Assembly (NCBI GenBank): GCA_000697475.1
Contig: JNEU01000699.1
Coordinates: 1 to 26,374 of the forward strand
From: Lichtheimia corymbifera B2541
Lineage: Eukaryota; Mucoromycota; Mucoromycetes; Mucorales; Lichtheimiaceae
Length of the DNA stretch: 26,374 bases
Direction: 5' to 3'
Part shown: positions 1 through 9,910 of the stretch, piece after piece
Layout: each line of letters starts with the position of its first letter
Numbering within the stretch: position 1 is the first letter of the stretch
The notes under the pieces: generated by a model
The model's database searches: none
The model's input: the letters and a program-made list of their open reading frames with translations, nothing else
Told to the model about the DNA's origin: nothing
Translations under genes and position numbers: made by a program

Positions 1-391
1 ATGCCAAACGTATCCCTCATACACCAAGCATAACGTGAGAGAGCTCTGGGTGCAAGAGAACCACAAGTATCAACTTCCTTTGACAAGCTGAGGAAAAGTC
101 GCTTGTTTGGCCAGGTAGAAATACACATTGATTGTCCTTATGGGCCCCACCCTATGACCCGATTGAACCGACACGAATCCGTTTCCCCTTCGATGAACCA
201 GTCTCACGCTTCCCAGTTGGACCAAGCTTGCTGACGATCTCGAATAGGCCAAAAGACCACTTGCGATCATATGCGCCGCACCTACTGCGTGAAGCCATAG
301 TCATACGTGCATCTTGCCGCTGGGGGGATACCAGAACGATACTGGGGCGAGGGAGTGTCCTTGGAACAATACGAGCCAAAAGGTGGAAGAT
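1..391. other. No supported gene; left edge of window
   Basis: Overlapping open frames of 60-90 codons exist on both strands, but none has a recognisable domain, a credible start context or a splice pattern. The minus strand continues downstream of the stop-interrupted frame at 392-859, so this could be the rest of a decayed gene. I see no inverted repeats or target-site duplications that would mark a transposon edge. Confidence 0.4.
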
Positions 392-859
392 TCAATAACA
401 TGCAATCCCCATAGCCAACTTTTCCCAGTCATGGTAGTCTTTAAAGTAGACAATGAGTGAGTGAGTGAGAACAGAGATTACAGGATAGAAACAAGCCAAC
501 ATACCTCTTGAGATGCCAATAGTACACAGGTCCCAAATAAAGAGCACCCTATTCCCATCCAATGCAACCAAGTGAAACAACGTAGTTGTACCAGCCCTTC
601 CCTTCAACTTAACTGTTTACACCTTCCACAAGTGGTCAACATTGACAATGGTCTTGAACAGTCTTGATCGGGGGAAACCAGGTTGGTGTTGGTTGAGATC
701 AACCGTTGCCTTGGCTGCGCAACGCTGCTGCTGTGAGACGCGTATAAACACGGTCACACCTTTTACTGCTGCGCCAATTTCACGCCACGTGATAGTCGTT
801 GTTGTGGATAGTAGCAAACGTTTTAAGGCATCGTTGATATGTGTATGTGCATCATCCAT
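392..859 (-). pseudogene. Possible decayed coding region, one frame broken by a stop
   Basis: On the minus strand one frame runs from ATG 859 to a TAA at 617-619, then continues in the same frame to a TGA at 392. Both halves look protein-like, for example ITWREIGAAVKG before the stop and TLFHLVALDGNRVLFIWD after it. The second half contains a good intron candidate (GTATGT donor, TTTAAAG acceptor, about 445-509) whose removal keeps the frame. An acceptor-like TTGTTTCAG lies just upstream of 859, so more exons could precede it. I do not recognise the family. It could be a pseudogene, a mis-modelled gene whose stop lies in an unrecognised intron, or chance. Confidence 0.25.
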
Positions 860-1217
860 GGAGCTGAAACAAGCGCATGTGGTCTGTGCACGGCTAGTTT
901 TTTATTTCCGAGGACACGAGTACGACCACTTTGACTTCCCGAAGATCGTTTGGTGTCACATTGTTCCTCTGGTTCATCTCCTTGTCTTAATTGAGAATGC
1001 TCGTTGCTATGGCATAGGTAGTCCATAGATCGCGAACAGAAGAACGTCCTGATGACTTTTATTGTTTATATATAGCAATATCATCAATCGTCGGCCAAGA
1101 AGATATCGTATGCTAGAAATGGGATACTGCAACCTTGTTTATTACCACAAATCTTAATTCATTGGCGACAACAATCAACCATACCAAGTCTCTTTGTGAA
1201 GCCGTCGCACCTATCTA
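860..1217. other. Intergenic, no supported gene
   Basis: Short frames on both strands overlap one another and none resembles a known domain. The minus strand contains a brief protein-like stretch with VTPNDLREVKVVV near 915-965, which might be an upstream exon of the decayed frame at 392-859. It ends in a stop after about 26 codons, and I could not join it convincingly. Confidence 0.4.
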
Positions 1218-1421
1218 TCAGTTCATCATCATTACCATTACTCTTTCCTCATTCTTTGTGATCACAGAATACCCACGCCCACCGCCCCACATATAAACCA
1301 CGACGATGTTGCCGCCTATCATCCTCCCGTACAGTTTTTCTTTTGCTTCCATTATACCTATCTTTTGATTATTGGCATCTTCAAAACCTACGTAGATGTG
1401 AGTACAACCATAATGGCTCAT
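1218..1421 (-). pseudogene. Truncated RRM fragment, SR-splicing-factor-like
   Basis: This is a 67-codon minus-strand frame. It opens with MSHYGCTHIYVG, which resembles the beta-1/RNP2 start of SR-type splicing factors. It then jumps to FEDANN and LYGRMIGGNIVVV followed by GGGRGY, which resembles the end of RNP1, alpha-2 and beta-4 of the same RRM fold plus the glycine-rich linker. The middle of the domain (alpha-1, beta-2 and most of RNP1, about 40 residues) is missing, and no RS-rich tail follows the stop. It is best read as a relic or partial copy of an SR protein gene; chance similarity cannot be excluded from the sequence alone. Confidence 0.35.
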
Positions 1422-1526
1422 TGGTGGTTTTTTTTTTGAGCGATTTATGGACTCATTCTCATGGCCTTTAGCCTGTCATTGTGATCCTCTTTTCATTATC
1501 ACTGTACTGGTATATAAAACATGACA

Positions 1527-1642
1527 ATGAAATAAACGCTTGTGAGAGCCATTGCTGATTTTATTCAACTCGACAAAGGAGCATACATCTACCGTATGTA
1601 TAGGTTGACTATATGGCTGCAGTTATGGGATGATATTATGCA
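1527..1642 (+). repeat. Direct repeat, left copy (duplicated 3' flank of the ligase gene)
   Basis: It begins ATGAAATAAACGCTT and ends TGGGATGATATTATGCA. It matches 4194-4326 across its length with scattered substitutions and one gap of about 18 nt. The right copy lies immediately behind the stop of the adenylating enzyme at 1987-4178, so this left copy looks like the 3' flank of a lost or displaced second copy of that gene. It carries an AATAAA-like polyadenylation hexamer near its start. Confidence 0.85.
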
Positions 1643-1937
1643 TAACCACCTTGCGGAACAAGTACTGTAAGGAGAGACGTTTTTTGAATATGCATTGCAT
1701 TTGATTGAATACCCTGGACCGTCTCTTTCATAACTCGGAAATGTTGAGCTTACATAAGGCATCAATAAGAATCAATTTCAGGAACACCCTTTTATCCATC
1801 AAACTCAAGCAAAGATAAAGTCTAAAAGGAGCATCCAGTAAAGAGATCGTCGTATACCATGCATTTGTTTGTTTGGAAAAACGCCTTAGGCGCAGTTATG
1901 CATGCAAGAGCCGGTCACTGGGCCACTGCATGTTGTG
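1643..1937. other. Upstream region of first adenylating enzyme
   Basis: No open frame worth calling is present. The stretch lies between the left repeat copy and the TATA box and presumably carries the upstream promoter. I see no defined operator or repeat. Confidence 0.4.
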
Positions 1938-1945
1938 TATAAAAA
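1938..1945 (+). promoter_or_regulatory. TATA box for the 1987 gene
   Basis: TATAAAAA lies 49 nt upstream (start to start) of the ATG at 1987. That fits a short leader and supports this start codon. Confidence 0.6.
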
Positions 1946-1986
1946 GGTTTTACGCAGAAGTGTAGATAGATATCACCTTTTTGACT

Positions 1987-4178
1987 ATGCTTTCTTCGGG
2001 GCACTCTGTTCAAGCAAACCAAACAAAAAGCTTTTATCATGCTATCTTTGAAAACAACCCTGATCAGCGCTATGCTATTTCTGATACTGAGCCACTTTTG
2101 ATTGACGGCATGAATCCTGGACGCCACTATTCATTTCAACAGCTACGTCAACATGTCCTCACTTTTTCAGCTGTATTGCGAGATGAGCAACCTTTCAATG
2201 TGAAACGAGGAGACCTTATTACTCTGTATGCTCCTAACGATGTACGTGTGAAGAAAACAGGATGTTTCTATTATATGCTCACTTACATCTTTGCATTGGT
2301 GCCAACAAAAAGATCGATTCTATGGTTGCAACACATGGTATTATGGCTGCAGGTAACATGAACACGTTTAAGTTTTAAAAACGAGCAGCATAGCTTATTA
2401 CTATTATCAATGGGGTACAGGCGCGATTGCTGCAATTTTGCCTATTGAGTGTAAATCAAGCCAAGAAGTGGCCGACATTTGCAAACAAGCTTGTCCGGCA
2501 TTGGCGGTGGTGCATGCGTCAACCCTTGAAACCATGAAAGATGCGCTTGCTACATGCATGATGACAGACGTTCAAATAGTGGTGATTGGCCAAGATGCAA
2601 AGCATGATCCAAAGAACGGTATCCACTCGCTTCACAAGCTTATAGAGCAACCACGTCATGATGCAGAAGCCATGGTGATGGATCCCAATGATATCTCCTT
2701 CACCATATGTACGTCCGGTACAAGTGGTCCACGTAAGCTGGCTGCTATTTCGTAAGTAAGCTTATATCGAGCATCCTATTATAGTGCTAATGGCCGTTCT
2801 TGTCTGGCATAGACATGGTGTCGCTGCATTACGTCTAAGCTCTGCATCATATTCACTGATCACAAACAAAGCACACAGCTATATGTCATGCCAACCTATA
2901 AGTTTGGCTTTTGGTAATGCAAACGCCAACTTAGGGATCCACCAGCGTGCTCGTACTGTTGTGTGTAGGACGCCTATTCCCTTTGAGATAATATGTGCCT
3001 TGATCGAAAGATTCAAAGTTGAGCGTACGTCGGCATCCTTGTGGACGTTACTCGATTTTACACATAGCCCGGTGGTAAACAAGTATGATTTGTCGACGCT
3101 AAAGTGTATCCTCTCTTCAGGTCAGCATGTCCCAGATGCTGTTATGAAAGCCGTAAAAGCTCGTATCAATGCCGACGTCATTGCCATTTATGGATCCACT
3201 GAATGCGCGGCAATATCATCCAGATCAACAGCAGATTATACTCTTAATGGTAATCATTGACCAATACCCTACCGTGCTCATGCTGATATTGTGCTGTTTT
3301 CAGGATGTGAAGGCAAAATTTTATTGGGACGAGAGAATCTTCGCGTGGTTGACGAGGATGGAAATGGTAAATCATCTTTGGAGGGATGCTGCTGCGTGGT
3401 CCCAGATTATAATGCGATATATGTTTTGATCAATTCAATATATAATAGATGCTGCTGTCGGTCAACCAGGGGAGTTGTGGGTTAAGAGTTATAAGCTTGC
3501 ATCGGTATGTGATAATGGGTACAGTAACAAGGTGCAAGAGAATAATGTACTAATGGCATATCTTGTACCAATTTAAAAGAGATATTACAACAACCCAGAG
3601 GCTTCAGCAAAGGCATTCAGGGAAGACGGATATTATCGGACCGGTGATTACTTTGTTGTCGATAACGATGGCAATTACCAATACCGTGGCAGAATGTCTG
3701 ATCGTATTAGAACAAAAGGAAAAACGGTAAATGTCACACGAGAGCAAAGCAATACAAAGCATGATGGCTTGATATGCGTATTATTAACCTTGATGATGAT
3801 GATGTATGTAGTTTCCGCCTGCATTTCTTGAAGACCTTTGCGTAAGTGGATCGAAGGCTGAGCAACTGCCTTTTACTAATAAATTATTTCCCTTAGCATC
3901 AATACAGCGATGATATAAAAGAGTGCTGTGTCGTTGGTGCGTTTAACACGATCCTTGGGTACGAGTTACCAAGAGCATACATTGTACTTGTGGAGAATAG
4001 TGTGCAGGATCAGCAAGGATTTACTGATGGGCTTGTGTCGTATGTCAACAATCGAGTTCCGCAGGCTGAAATGCAGCTTTCTGGTGGTGCCAAATGCGTG
4101 GAAAAGTTGCCTTTAACCACGAGTTATAAGGTCGATCGTTATAAGCTACGGGGTATTGCGCAAGAAGAAGTCAACTAG
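1987..4178 (+). CDS. Acyl-adenylating enzyme (AMP-binding/ANL family), paralog A
   Basis: Spliced model: 1987-2241, 2313-2352, 2421-2751, 2813-3249, 3304-3366, 3449-3504, 3580-3726, 3812-3841 and 3897-4178, giving 546 residues. Enzymes of this family activate a carboxylic acid with ATP to an acyl-AMP, usually passing it to CoA or a carrier protein. Core motifs are present: TSGTSGPRK (about 195-203, phosphate loop), YGSTE (about 335-339), RTGD (about 414-417), GRMSDRIRTKG, and a C-terminal lysine in SYKVDR (about 531), the usual adenylation lysine. Length fits a free-standing acyl-CoA ligase-type enzyme; no carrier domain, reductase domain or C-terminal peroxisomal SKL is seen. The loop after GRMSDRIRTKG reads KTFPPAFLED, unlike the usual plant 4CL form. 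A TATA box precedes it and a repeat follows its stop. It is paralogous to 22491-24689. The acid substrate cannot be read from the sequence. Confidence 0.85.
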
Positions 4179-4193
4179 CAATCAAAAATGATT

Positions 4194-4326
4194 ATGAAAT
4201 AAACGCTTTTGAGCCCTTGCTGGATTTATTCAGCTCGACAAAGGAGCATACATCTACCATATGTATAGGTTGACTATGGCTGCTATGCACGAATCTATGG
4301 CTGCAGCTATGGGATGATATTATGCA
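4194..4326 (+). repeat. Direct repeat, right copy
   Basis: It starts 15 nt after the stop codon of the adenylating enzyme and matches 1527-1642. It differs by point changes and an extra stretch of about 18 nt (near 4276-4294). An AATAAA-like hexamer at 4198-4203 suggests the repeat contains the gene's own polyadenylation region, so it probably entered the duplication as gene flank rather than as a mobile element. Confidence 0.85.
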
Positions 4327-4534
4327 GTAAGCATTGTATATATAATACGGGAGTTTTTACACTATGATCCAATACATCTTCTTATTTACTCGCAAGATGA
4401 GAAAAAGAATAGGTGGTAGTACATATATCCAACAATCCAATGAGCGGGTTTATTTTTGATCTAACATTACAATGACATGCTATGTATATAATCCTTGACA
4501 TGTAACGCCATCCATCGATAACGGGTAACTTGTT
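4327..4534. other. Convergent intergenic stretch
   Basis: AT-rich sequence lies between the right repeat copy and the stop of the small minus-strand frame. I see no gene or defined element in it. Confidence 0.5.
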
Positions 4535-4669
4535 CTATTGCTCCATGGCCAGTATCTCATCCCTTTCAGCGTTTGTCATGGGAGCCAATATAACGATACT
4601 TGCAGCTGTTAACAAGAGGCCGAGGACAAACGATAGCCATTCAATGTTATCTTGATAAGGAGGCAGCAT
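4535..4669 (-). CDS. Possible small single-pass membrane protein (44 residues)
   Basis: A minus-strand frame starts at ATG 4669 (context CGCCATGC) and stops at TAG 4535. After a short polar N-terminus it has a clear hydrophobic span of about 20 residues (FVLGLLLTAASIVILAP, about 14-30), then a charged tail, TNAERDEILAMEQ. That pattern is typical of small single-pass membrane subunits of the ER or mitochondria. I do not recognise the family. It lies head to head with the AlkB-like gene, with 145 nt between the two ATGs, which suggests a shared promoter. An in-frame TAG just upstream of the ATG argues for this start, although an upstream exon is possible because CATCATAG next to it could be an acceptor. 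Chance remains possible at this length. Confidence 0.45.
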   Translation of the reverse strand: MLPPYQDNIEWLSFVLGLLLTAASIVILAPMTNAERDEILAMEQ

Positions 4670-4814
4670 GGCGATCCACTATGATGAAAAGACCCGTCGA
4701 GATGTGTGTATGTACAAGACTACCGGGTTTTATATTGGATGTCCACAGCACTTGGTCCGTAAAGGGGGTTGCATCAAATTGATCGCCACATTCACTCTCC
4801 CTCTTTGCCACCAC

Positions 4815-5561
4815 ATGTCCGATATTGACTGGGAAGACTTGTTTGGCGTATCGGATGACAACGACCATGACGACGCCCATGGTATCCCGGGATTGAAGCT
4901 GGCCAAGAACGCCTTGACCCATGAGCAGCAGATGCAGCTTGTCCATGCGATTGCTGAAGCCGATTACTTTCAGGGAGGCAAACTCGATCAGGCAATGTGC
5001 TTTGGTGACCTTGGACCTTTTGAGTGGGTGGAGCCGTGGATTAGAGACGAGTATCCCAACTTGATGCCATCACGTATTCTGGAACGAGCATGTTTGTTTG
5101 ATCAGGCTATCATCAATCTTTATCACAAAGGTAGGTAAAAAAAGGGGAGAGGAGGAAGGAAGGAAGGGGGTGGTACTTTCAAGGAGGAAGGGTGGTTGAT
5201 CTAATATCAAGGTTAGGCCAAGGGATCAAATCACACGTCGATCTAATGCGGTAACACATCCTTGTGCACAGCATGTATCATCCATGATCCTAACGTTTGT
5301 AGCTTTGATGATGGCATTGTAATCATATCACTCCTTTCGTCATGCGTCATGGTGATGAAGCCTGCCGACCCAGCAACATTGCAACAACGAGGTGCTATTC
5401 CTATTCTTCTTCGTCCTGGCGATGTATTGGCTCTATCCGGTGCAGCACGATACGATTGGGAGCATGGTATCGAGGAGCGGATGGCAGACGAGGTAGATGG
5501 CGAATGGATAGAACGTGGTACCAGGATCAGTGTCACTCTTCGAAAGCTTTTATTGAAATAA
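4815..5561 (+). CDS. AlkB-like 2-oxoglutarate/Fe(II) dioxygenase
   Basis: Spliced model: 4815-5130, 5217-5250 and 5303-5561, giving 202 residues. AlkB-family enzymes use iron, oxygen and 2-oxoglutarate to hydroxylate substrates, classically N-methylated nucleic acid bases; some eukaryotic members act on proteins. The iron triad is complete: HxD in SHVDLM across the second exon, the distal histidine in YDWEHGI, and the 2OG-binding arginines in RISVTLRK near the C-terminus. The SHVDLM core is encoded by a 34-nt exon, and the frame is restored exactly by splicing both introns. I chose ATG 4815 because a CT-rich leader precedes it and the peptide from there (MSDIDWEDLFGVSD) looks natively N-terminal; the frame is open further upstream to 4668. 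The order resembles ALKBH4/ALKBH7-like and fungal AlkB proteins, but the subfamily and substrate are not decided. Confidence 0.85.
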
Positions 5562-5689
5562 AACATGGATATTGATTACTCGTTTTCCAATGATGGACAA
5601 GTGATGGATTATTACTAGTTAACAAGAAGACGACTATGCTGAGATTCTTTTCGCATAAAGGAGACCGACGCCCCTCTTTTATTTGTACC

Positions 5690-6741
5690 ATGTCAGACAA
5701 CCGAGAACACTATGGCAACCTCTTCCCTTCCGACGACGAGGGCAACTCTTCAGACAACACAATCGAACAACATGCTCCTTCTGGCTATATGGATCTCGAC
5801 GAAGACTTGAGAGACGAGGAAGAGGACGAGGAAGAAGAAGACGTGATCGACGATGAAGGTCACCGACTTGACGATTCAGCACGCGAAAAGAACGCCATGC
5901 AAATCTATACTGAAACACATCCCGATCTTGAGCAAAAGTCGTCAGGTGGTCGTGAGATTGCAGAACATGAAGCTATCTGGTCGGTATCCACCTATCGTGA
6001 GGATTGGGGTGTCGAGAAACTACGCGACAATAATCCATTGACATATTGGCAGTAAGCGTTACGCCTCTTTTTGCCCATGAATGATCAGCGCATTGATATC
6101 GTGTTTCATAGATCCAATTGCCCGAATCCAAAGGCACCCCATACAGTCGACTTGTATTTTCATCACGCTACTTTCATCAAGGTATGGATGTTTTATGCAT
6201 GTTGCTAGGACGATCTCACCGCTGATCATGATGACTACACTCCTCCTAGCAAGTATCGATTTTTATCGACTTCTATCAAGATGAGAGCTATACCCCAAAG
6301 CATATTTCAATTCGTGGAGGAATCACTTATCGGGATCTGCATGTGAGTAGTCAATCATCTTGGATGGTATCATGATCCATGCGTTAATGCCTTGATGTAT
6401 CAATAGGAAATAACGTCGTTAGAATGCGAAGGAACGGTTGGGTGGCAAAATGCGGATCTTGTGGAGGCTACTGGGTAACGTATTCATGGTCGAGTTTATG
6501 GGTCCATGGATATTGATCATGCGTGATTAGGGAGCCTGTACGGTTATTCCATCTGCAGATCGCAATACTCAATACACACCTGAATGGACGAGACACGCAT
6601 ATCCGCCAGCTCAAAGTTTACTCGGTTCTTCCGTAAGTATATCATGCTGTGATTATCCATCTCATTTTCTAATGTAAATGTACCATTAGGCAATATTTGA
6701 CCCAGAAACCAGTACCTGAAAGGATACGTGGCTTGCGATAA
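5690..6741 (+). CDS. APC10/DOC1: Anaphase-promoting complex subunit 10 (DOC domain)
   Basis: Spliced model: 5690-6051, 6112-6181, 6250-6342, 6407-6474, 6531-6632 and 6690-6741, giving 248 residues. APC10/Doc1 helps the APC/C ubiquitin ligase bind D-box substrates together with Cdc20/Cdh1. The DOC-domain signature is clear across exon joins: [20 protein letters not shown] then TYWQS, later [12 protein letters not shown], and near the end [13 protein letters not shown]. The first 100 or so residues are an acidic extension rich in Asp and Glu (about 43-62 nearly all acidic), absent from the short animal protein but comparable to extended fungal forms. Family members often end in Ile-Arg, which docks on a TPR subunit; here the end is GLR. 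ATG 5690 follows a pyrimidine-rich leader. The stop lies only 68 nt from the stop of the convergent transporter. Confidence 0.92.
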
Positions 6742-6809
6742 TCTAGATACAGCTTGCTTTTCAACTTTTTTGCATTATATCATCATTACATTAAACATCT
6801 TCTAATACT

Positions 6810-9032
6810 CTATACAATGCTTGCTTGCTTCTTCTCCTCGATTTCCTCATTGTCAAGTGTCCGGTTCGTATCATCCTGCTCGATCTCGATGTCTTTTTGT
6901 GGATCAAGGGTCGTGGTTGATTTTTCTTGTTGAGCTGGCGAGGATTGGGGTGGTTTGTTGGCACCATATTTAACGTTTTTGGCGCACAATGCACAAATGA
7001 CAGCAATACCAGCAACGACCAATGGCAGGGTAAACACTTTATGCAAGGCGGCCATGTACAAATGAATGACGGGTTGCTGGTACTCGGGTGGCATATCTCG
7101 TATATACAAATAATTGGAGTCAGCACCATACTTGGCAGCAACGCTCGATATCGAAGGATCAAGGCTGCTGAATTCTTCCTTGAGAAATTCTCGAAACAAC
7201 GTATCACAAATCGCCACCCCCTAGATAGAAAGCATGTGATGAGCTTTTTGCATAATAAACCATTATGTTGCTATCAACAACTTACAACCGCGCATGACAG
7301 CATCATAAAGAATTGATTCAGGCTTGTTGCAACTGCAATATACTTTTTGGGAGCACATGTTTGAACACCAAACAAGCAATTCTGTTGCGAGAGACCAAAT
7401 GAGAACCCTATTATATGCGGTAAACATCCATGTTCCTGAATTAAAGTGGCTGCCATATGACATTCAACATACCACACAGCATGATATAGCACGCTTGTTG
7501 TGCCCAATTACTGTATTCATTGACTGTGTAAAAGAGACCGAACCCAACAATGTTGCAAATGGCACCAATCACGATATAGAACTTGACATAGGGGAATTTG
7601 TTCAGCATCATGCCACTTGATACGGATGATACAATGAGACAACTCATATAGGGCACCAGCCTTACACCCGATTCAATACTTCCAGCACCAAAAACAGCCT
7701 GGAACATAATGGGTCCATAGTACAATGTGCTGACGACTTTTTTGGAATCAATGAATATTAAAGGCCTGGTGTTACACATATTCGGAGCAATCACTTACAT
7801 CCAAGACCAAAGCAAAAGACATACATATAAAAGATTGCGACAGACGGGTTCAACAGGAGATCAGGGGGTACCACCTTGTTGGACGTGAATACATATGATT
7901 TAGTCGTTTTGAATGAAAGGTATATGGTAAAGTAGATCCTACCGGTTCTTTTGCCACTCGCGTTTCGACAATGGCCAATACAATGAAAGCTACACCAGCG
8001 GCAACAAACGGCCCGATAGAATGGCCGCTACCCCACCTGATCTCAATGTGAGCATACTGTATGATTCGGATGATGATGATGATGATGATGATGGTACACA
8101 CTTACCCATACATTTTACCCCAACTAAGTGCAAGGAGTAAGCAGCATACAAATCCAATGACAAGCAATGTACCCATAATATCGATACGCTTCAGTTTATC
8201 TTTCATGGAGACACCTTTGAGATCCACGGTTTCTTTGAGCAGGATCAGGTCCAAAGTAAAGGCCACACCACCCACGATGACATTGAACCAAAAATCCCAT
8301 CTCCAGCTTAGTCGATCCACAAAGACACCACCTAGAAATTCAAATAGAATGTTGATATATGGAATATGTCTCTTTTTATTACCAATGGGGGTGTAGGTAT
8401 ACATCTCTATTAAAGAAAGGTATCATGATCACTTACCAATCAATGTGCCCACTACATTTGCCAAACCAAAGTTGACAACAAGGGCGGATTGAAAACGAGG
8501 TCGTATCTTGATAGGTGCTAGATCGACGACAAGTACAAATGACATGGCCATATTGCATCCCGCTCCAAGGCCTTGAATGGTACGTCCGGCAATAATACCC
8601 GGCATGCTTGGTGTCAGGGCACTTACCAATGACCCACCCACAAAAAGGAATAGCCCAAAAAGCAAAATGGGTTTCCTAATAATTAAAAATGAGTGATGGC
8701 GTCTTTGTTTGTTGGTAGTTGTTTAGAGGTGTACCTGCCAAAGATATCAGAAAACTTTTGGTGGCGGAGTATATAGTATGAGTAAGTATGATATGGATTA
8801 AAATACGATGTACACATACTTTGCCTGCCAGAGCCTGGCATGTCACAAATGCTAAGAGGTATGCAGTGGCAATCCATGCTTGTTGATCTGGTGATCCGAG
8901 GTCGGTGGCTATAATCGTCATTGCCGGTGCGATTACTGTGGTATTCAGTGCTGTTACAAACATGCCGAGCATGATGCCAAATATAACGGAAAAACGTCGT
9001 ATCAGATCCCAGTGTTCCTTGATAGCGTCCAT
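6810..9032 (-). CDS. MFS transporter, DHA2-like, 14-TM type
   Basis: Exons in gene order: 9032-8820, 8754-8735, 8675-8437, 8331-8106, 8036-7943, 7874-7799, 7736-7473, 7407-7286 and 7220-6810, giving 554 residues. This is a proton-linked exporter of the multidrug/siderophore type in the plasma or vacuolar membrane; substrate unknown. The first TM segments precede LAGKFSDIFGRKP, the loop 2-3 MFS signature, then GRTIQGLGAG, and LSWRWDFWFNV between later TMs, as in DHA2 proteins. The C-terminus has a last TM near 7000 and a polar Glu/Lys-rich cytosolic tail. The second exon is only 20 nt and encodes the FSDIFG part of the signature. Intron 5 (8037-8105) contains a TGA/ATC triplet repeat. Every junction keeps the frame. 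A TATA box lies about 62 nt upstream of the ATG. Confidence 0.88.
8070..8093. repeat. GAT/ATC triplet microsatellite in intron
   Basis: About eight GAT units lie inside the predicted intron of the MFS gene at 8037-8105, close to the donor site. Length variation here would change the intron size but not the protein. Confidence 0.85.
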
Positions 9033-9093
9033 AGTTGCATTGAAAAGAGAAAGACAAATCGATGTAAAAGGATGTGTGTTCGTGCGAATCTTA

Positions 9094-9100
9094 TTTTATA
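9094..9100 (-). promoter_or_regulatory. TATA box for the MFS gene
   Basis: The minus strand reads TATAAAATAAG here, 62-68 nt upstream of the predicted ATG at 9032. Position and sequence fit a core promoter. Confidence 0.55.
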
Positions 9101-9910
9101 GATACGGCGCATATTAGCCGAAACGAATATAGAAGGCGGGGGCAAAGGGACGAGCTCTGATCCGCCAGCGGCATGAAAACAGGGAAAAGTATGGGGAAAA
9201 GATTCTCCTTTCAGTCAGCTTGATCCTCACGCACCTGGATCTTTTACACGATCAACGCCTTTCTTTTCATTATTCATCACCATCACTACCACAAACCTCA
9301 TTTATCATTTAATATCCCTCATCATTCTATGTTTCAACCGCCATAACATGATCACTGTATATACGAGCCCGCTTGCAATGTCGAGCATGTTATTTGCGAT
9401 ATCCCGGATCTAGCAGCCAGTGTTGGTGAAACAAGTAAAAGCTCGGAGAACAATTTATGATCCGCATCACAGCAGGCACTTTTTATTTCTGTTATGCAGG
9501 CCATACTATACTATGGTAATATCCAATAGGTAGTAAATCGGTTGCTAGCAGTAATGCTTCATATTGCTGGTGTGTGGTTGTTCACTATACTTTGTACGTG
9601 GCTGATCTCATGCCATGTCAGCGTTGGCTGATTGGGAAGCTCCACGTGGTACAAGGATTTATTCATGCTATGTAAGCGGTAATGATGGTTCATTGTGTGG
9701 GAACGCCCATTGTTTTATTTGTTGTTACTGATGGTATTAAAATGATTTCTCTCCTCTCAGTTTCATGCACATTATCATTCATTTAACTTGAATCGAACTT
9801 TCTGGTTTAGATAGTAAAAATAAATGTAATGCCTTTTATAATACAAAATACCAAGTCTGGGGGAGAAGGGATGATTGTGGGTGGTTCGCTAGAATGGCTA
9901 TCTGATACAT

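Noticed and set aside
1..330. Minus-strand peptide pieces vaguely like a Tc1/IS630 transposase (DWFIEG, VIGWGP, GQS).
   Set aside because: The match needs reading through at least two stops, no DDE triad can be set out, and no terminal inverted repeats are visible. The likeness is too weak to call.
642..1028. 128-codon plus-strand frame.
   Set aside because: It is antisense to the more protein-like minus frame, has poor composition with clustered Cys and Val, and shows no domain.
8061..8396. 111-codon plus-strand frame starting with a Met run.
   Set aside because: It is antisense to an MFS exon, and its Met run comes from the intronic GAT/ATG triplet repeat.
1987..9032. A secondary-metabolite cluster made of the AMP-binding enzyme, the 2OG oxygenase and the MFS transporter.
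   Set aside because: The oxygenase is AlkB-like rather than a tailoring type, APC10 lies among these genes, and no core synthase or regulator is present. Neighbourhood alone is not enough.
9770..9810. GTTCGATTC on the minus strand, resembling a tRNA B box.
   Set aside because: No A box at the right distance and no cloverleaf can be folded around it.
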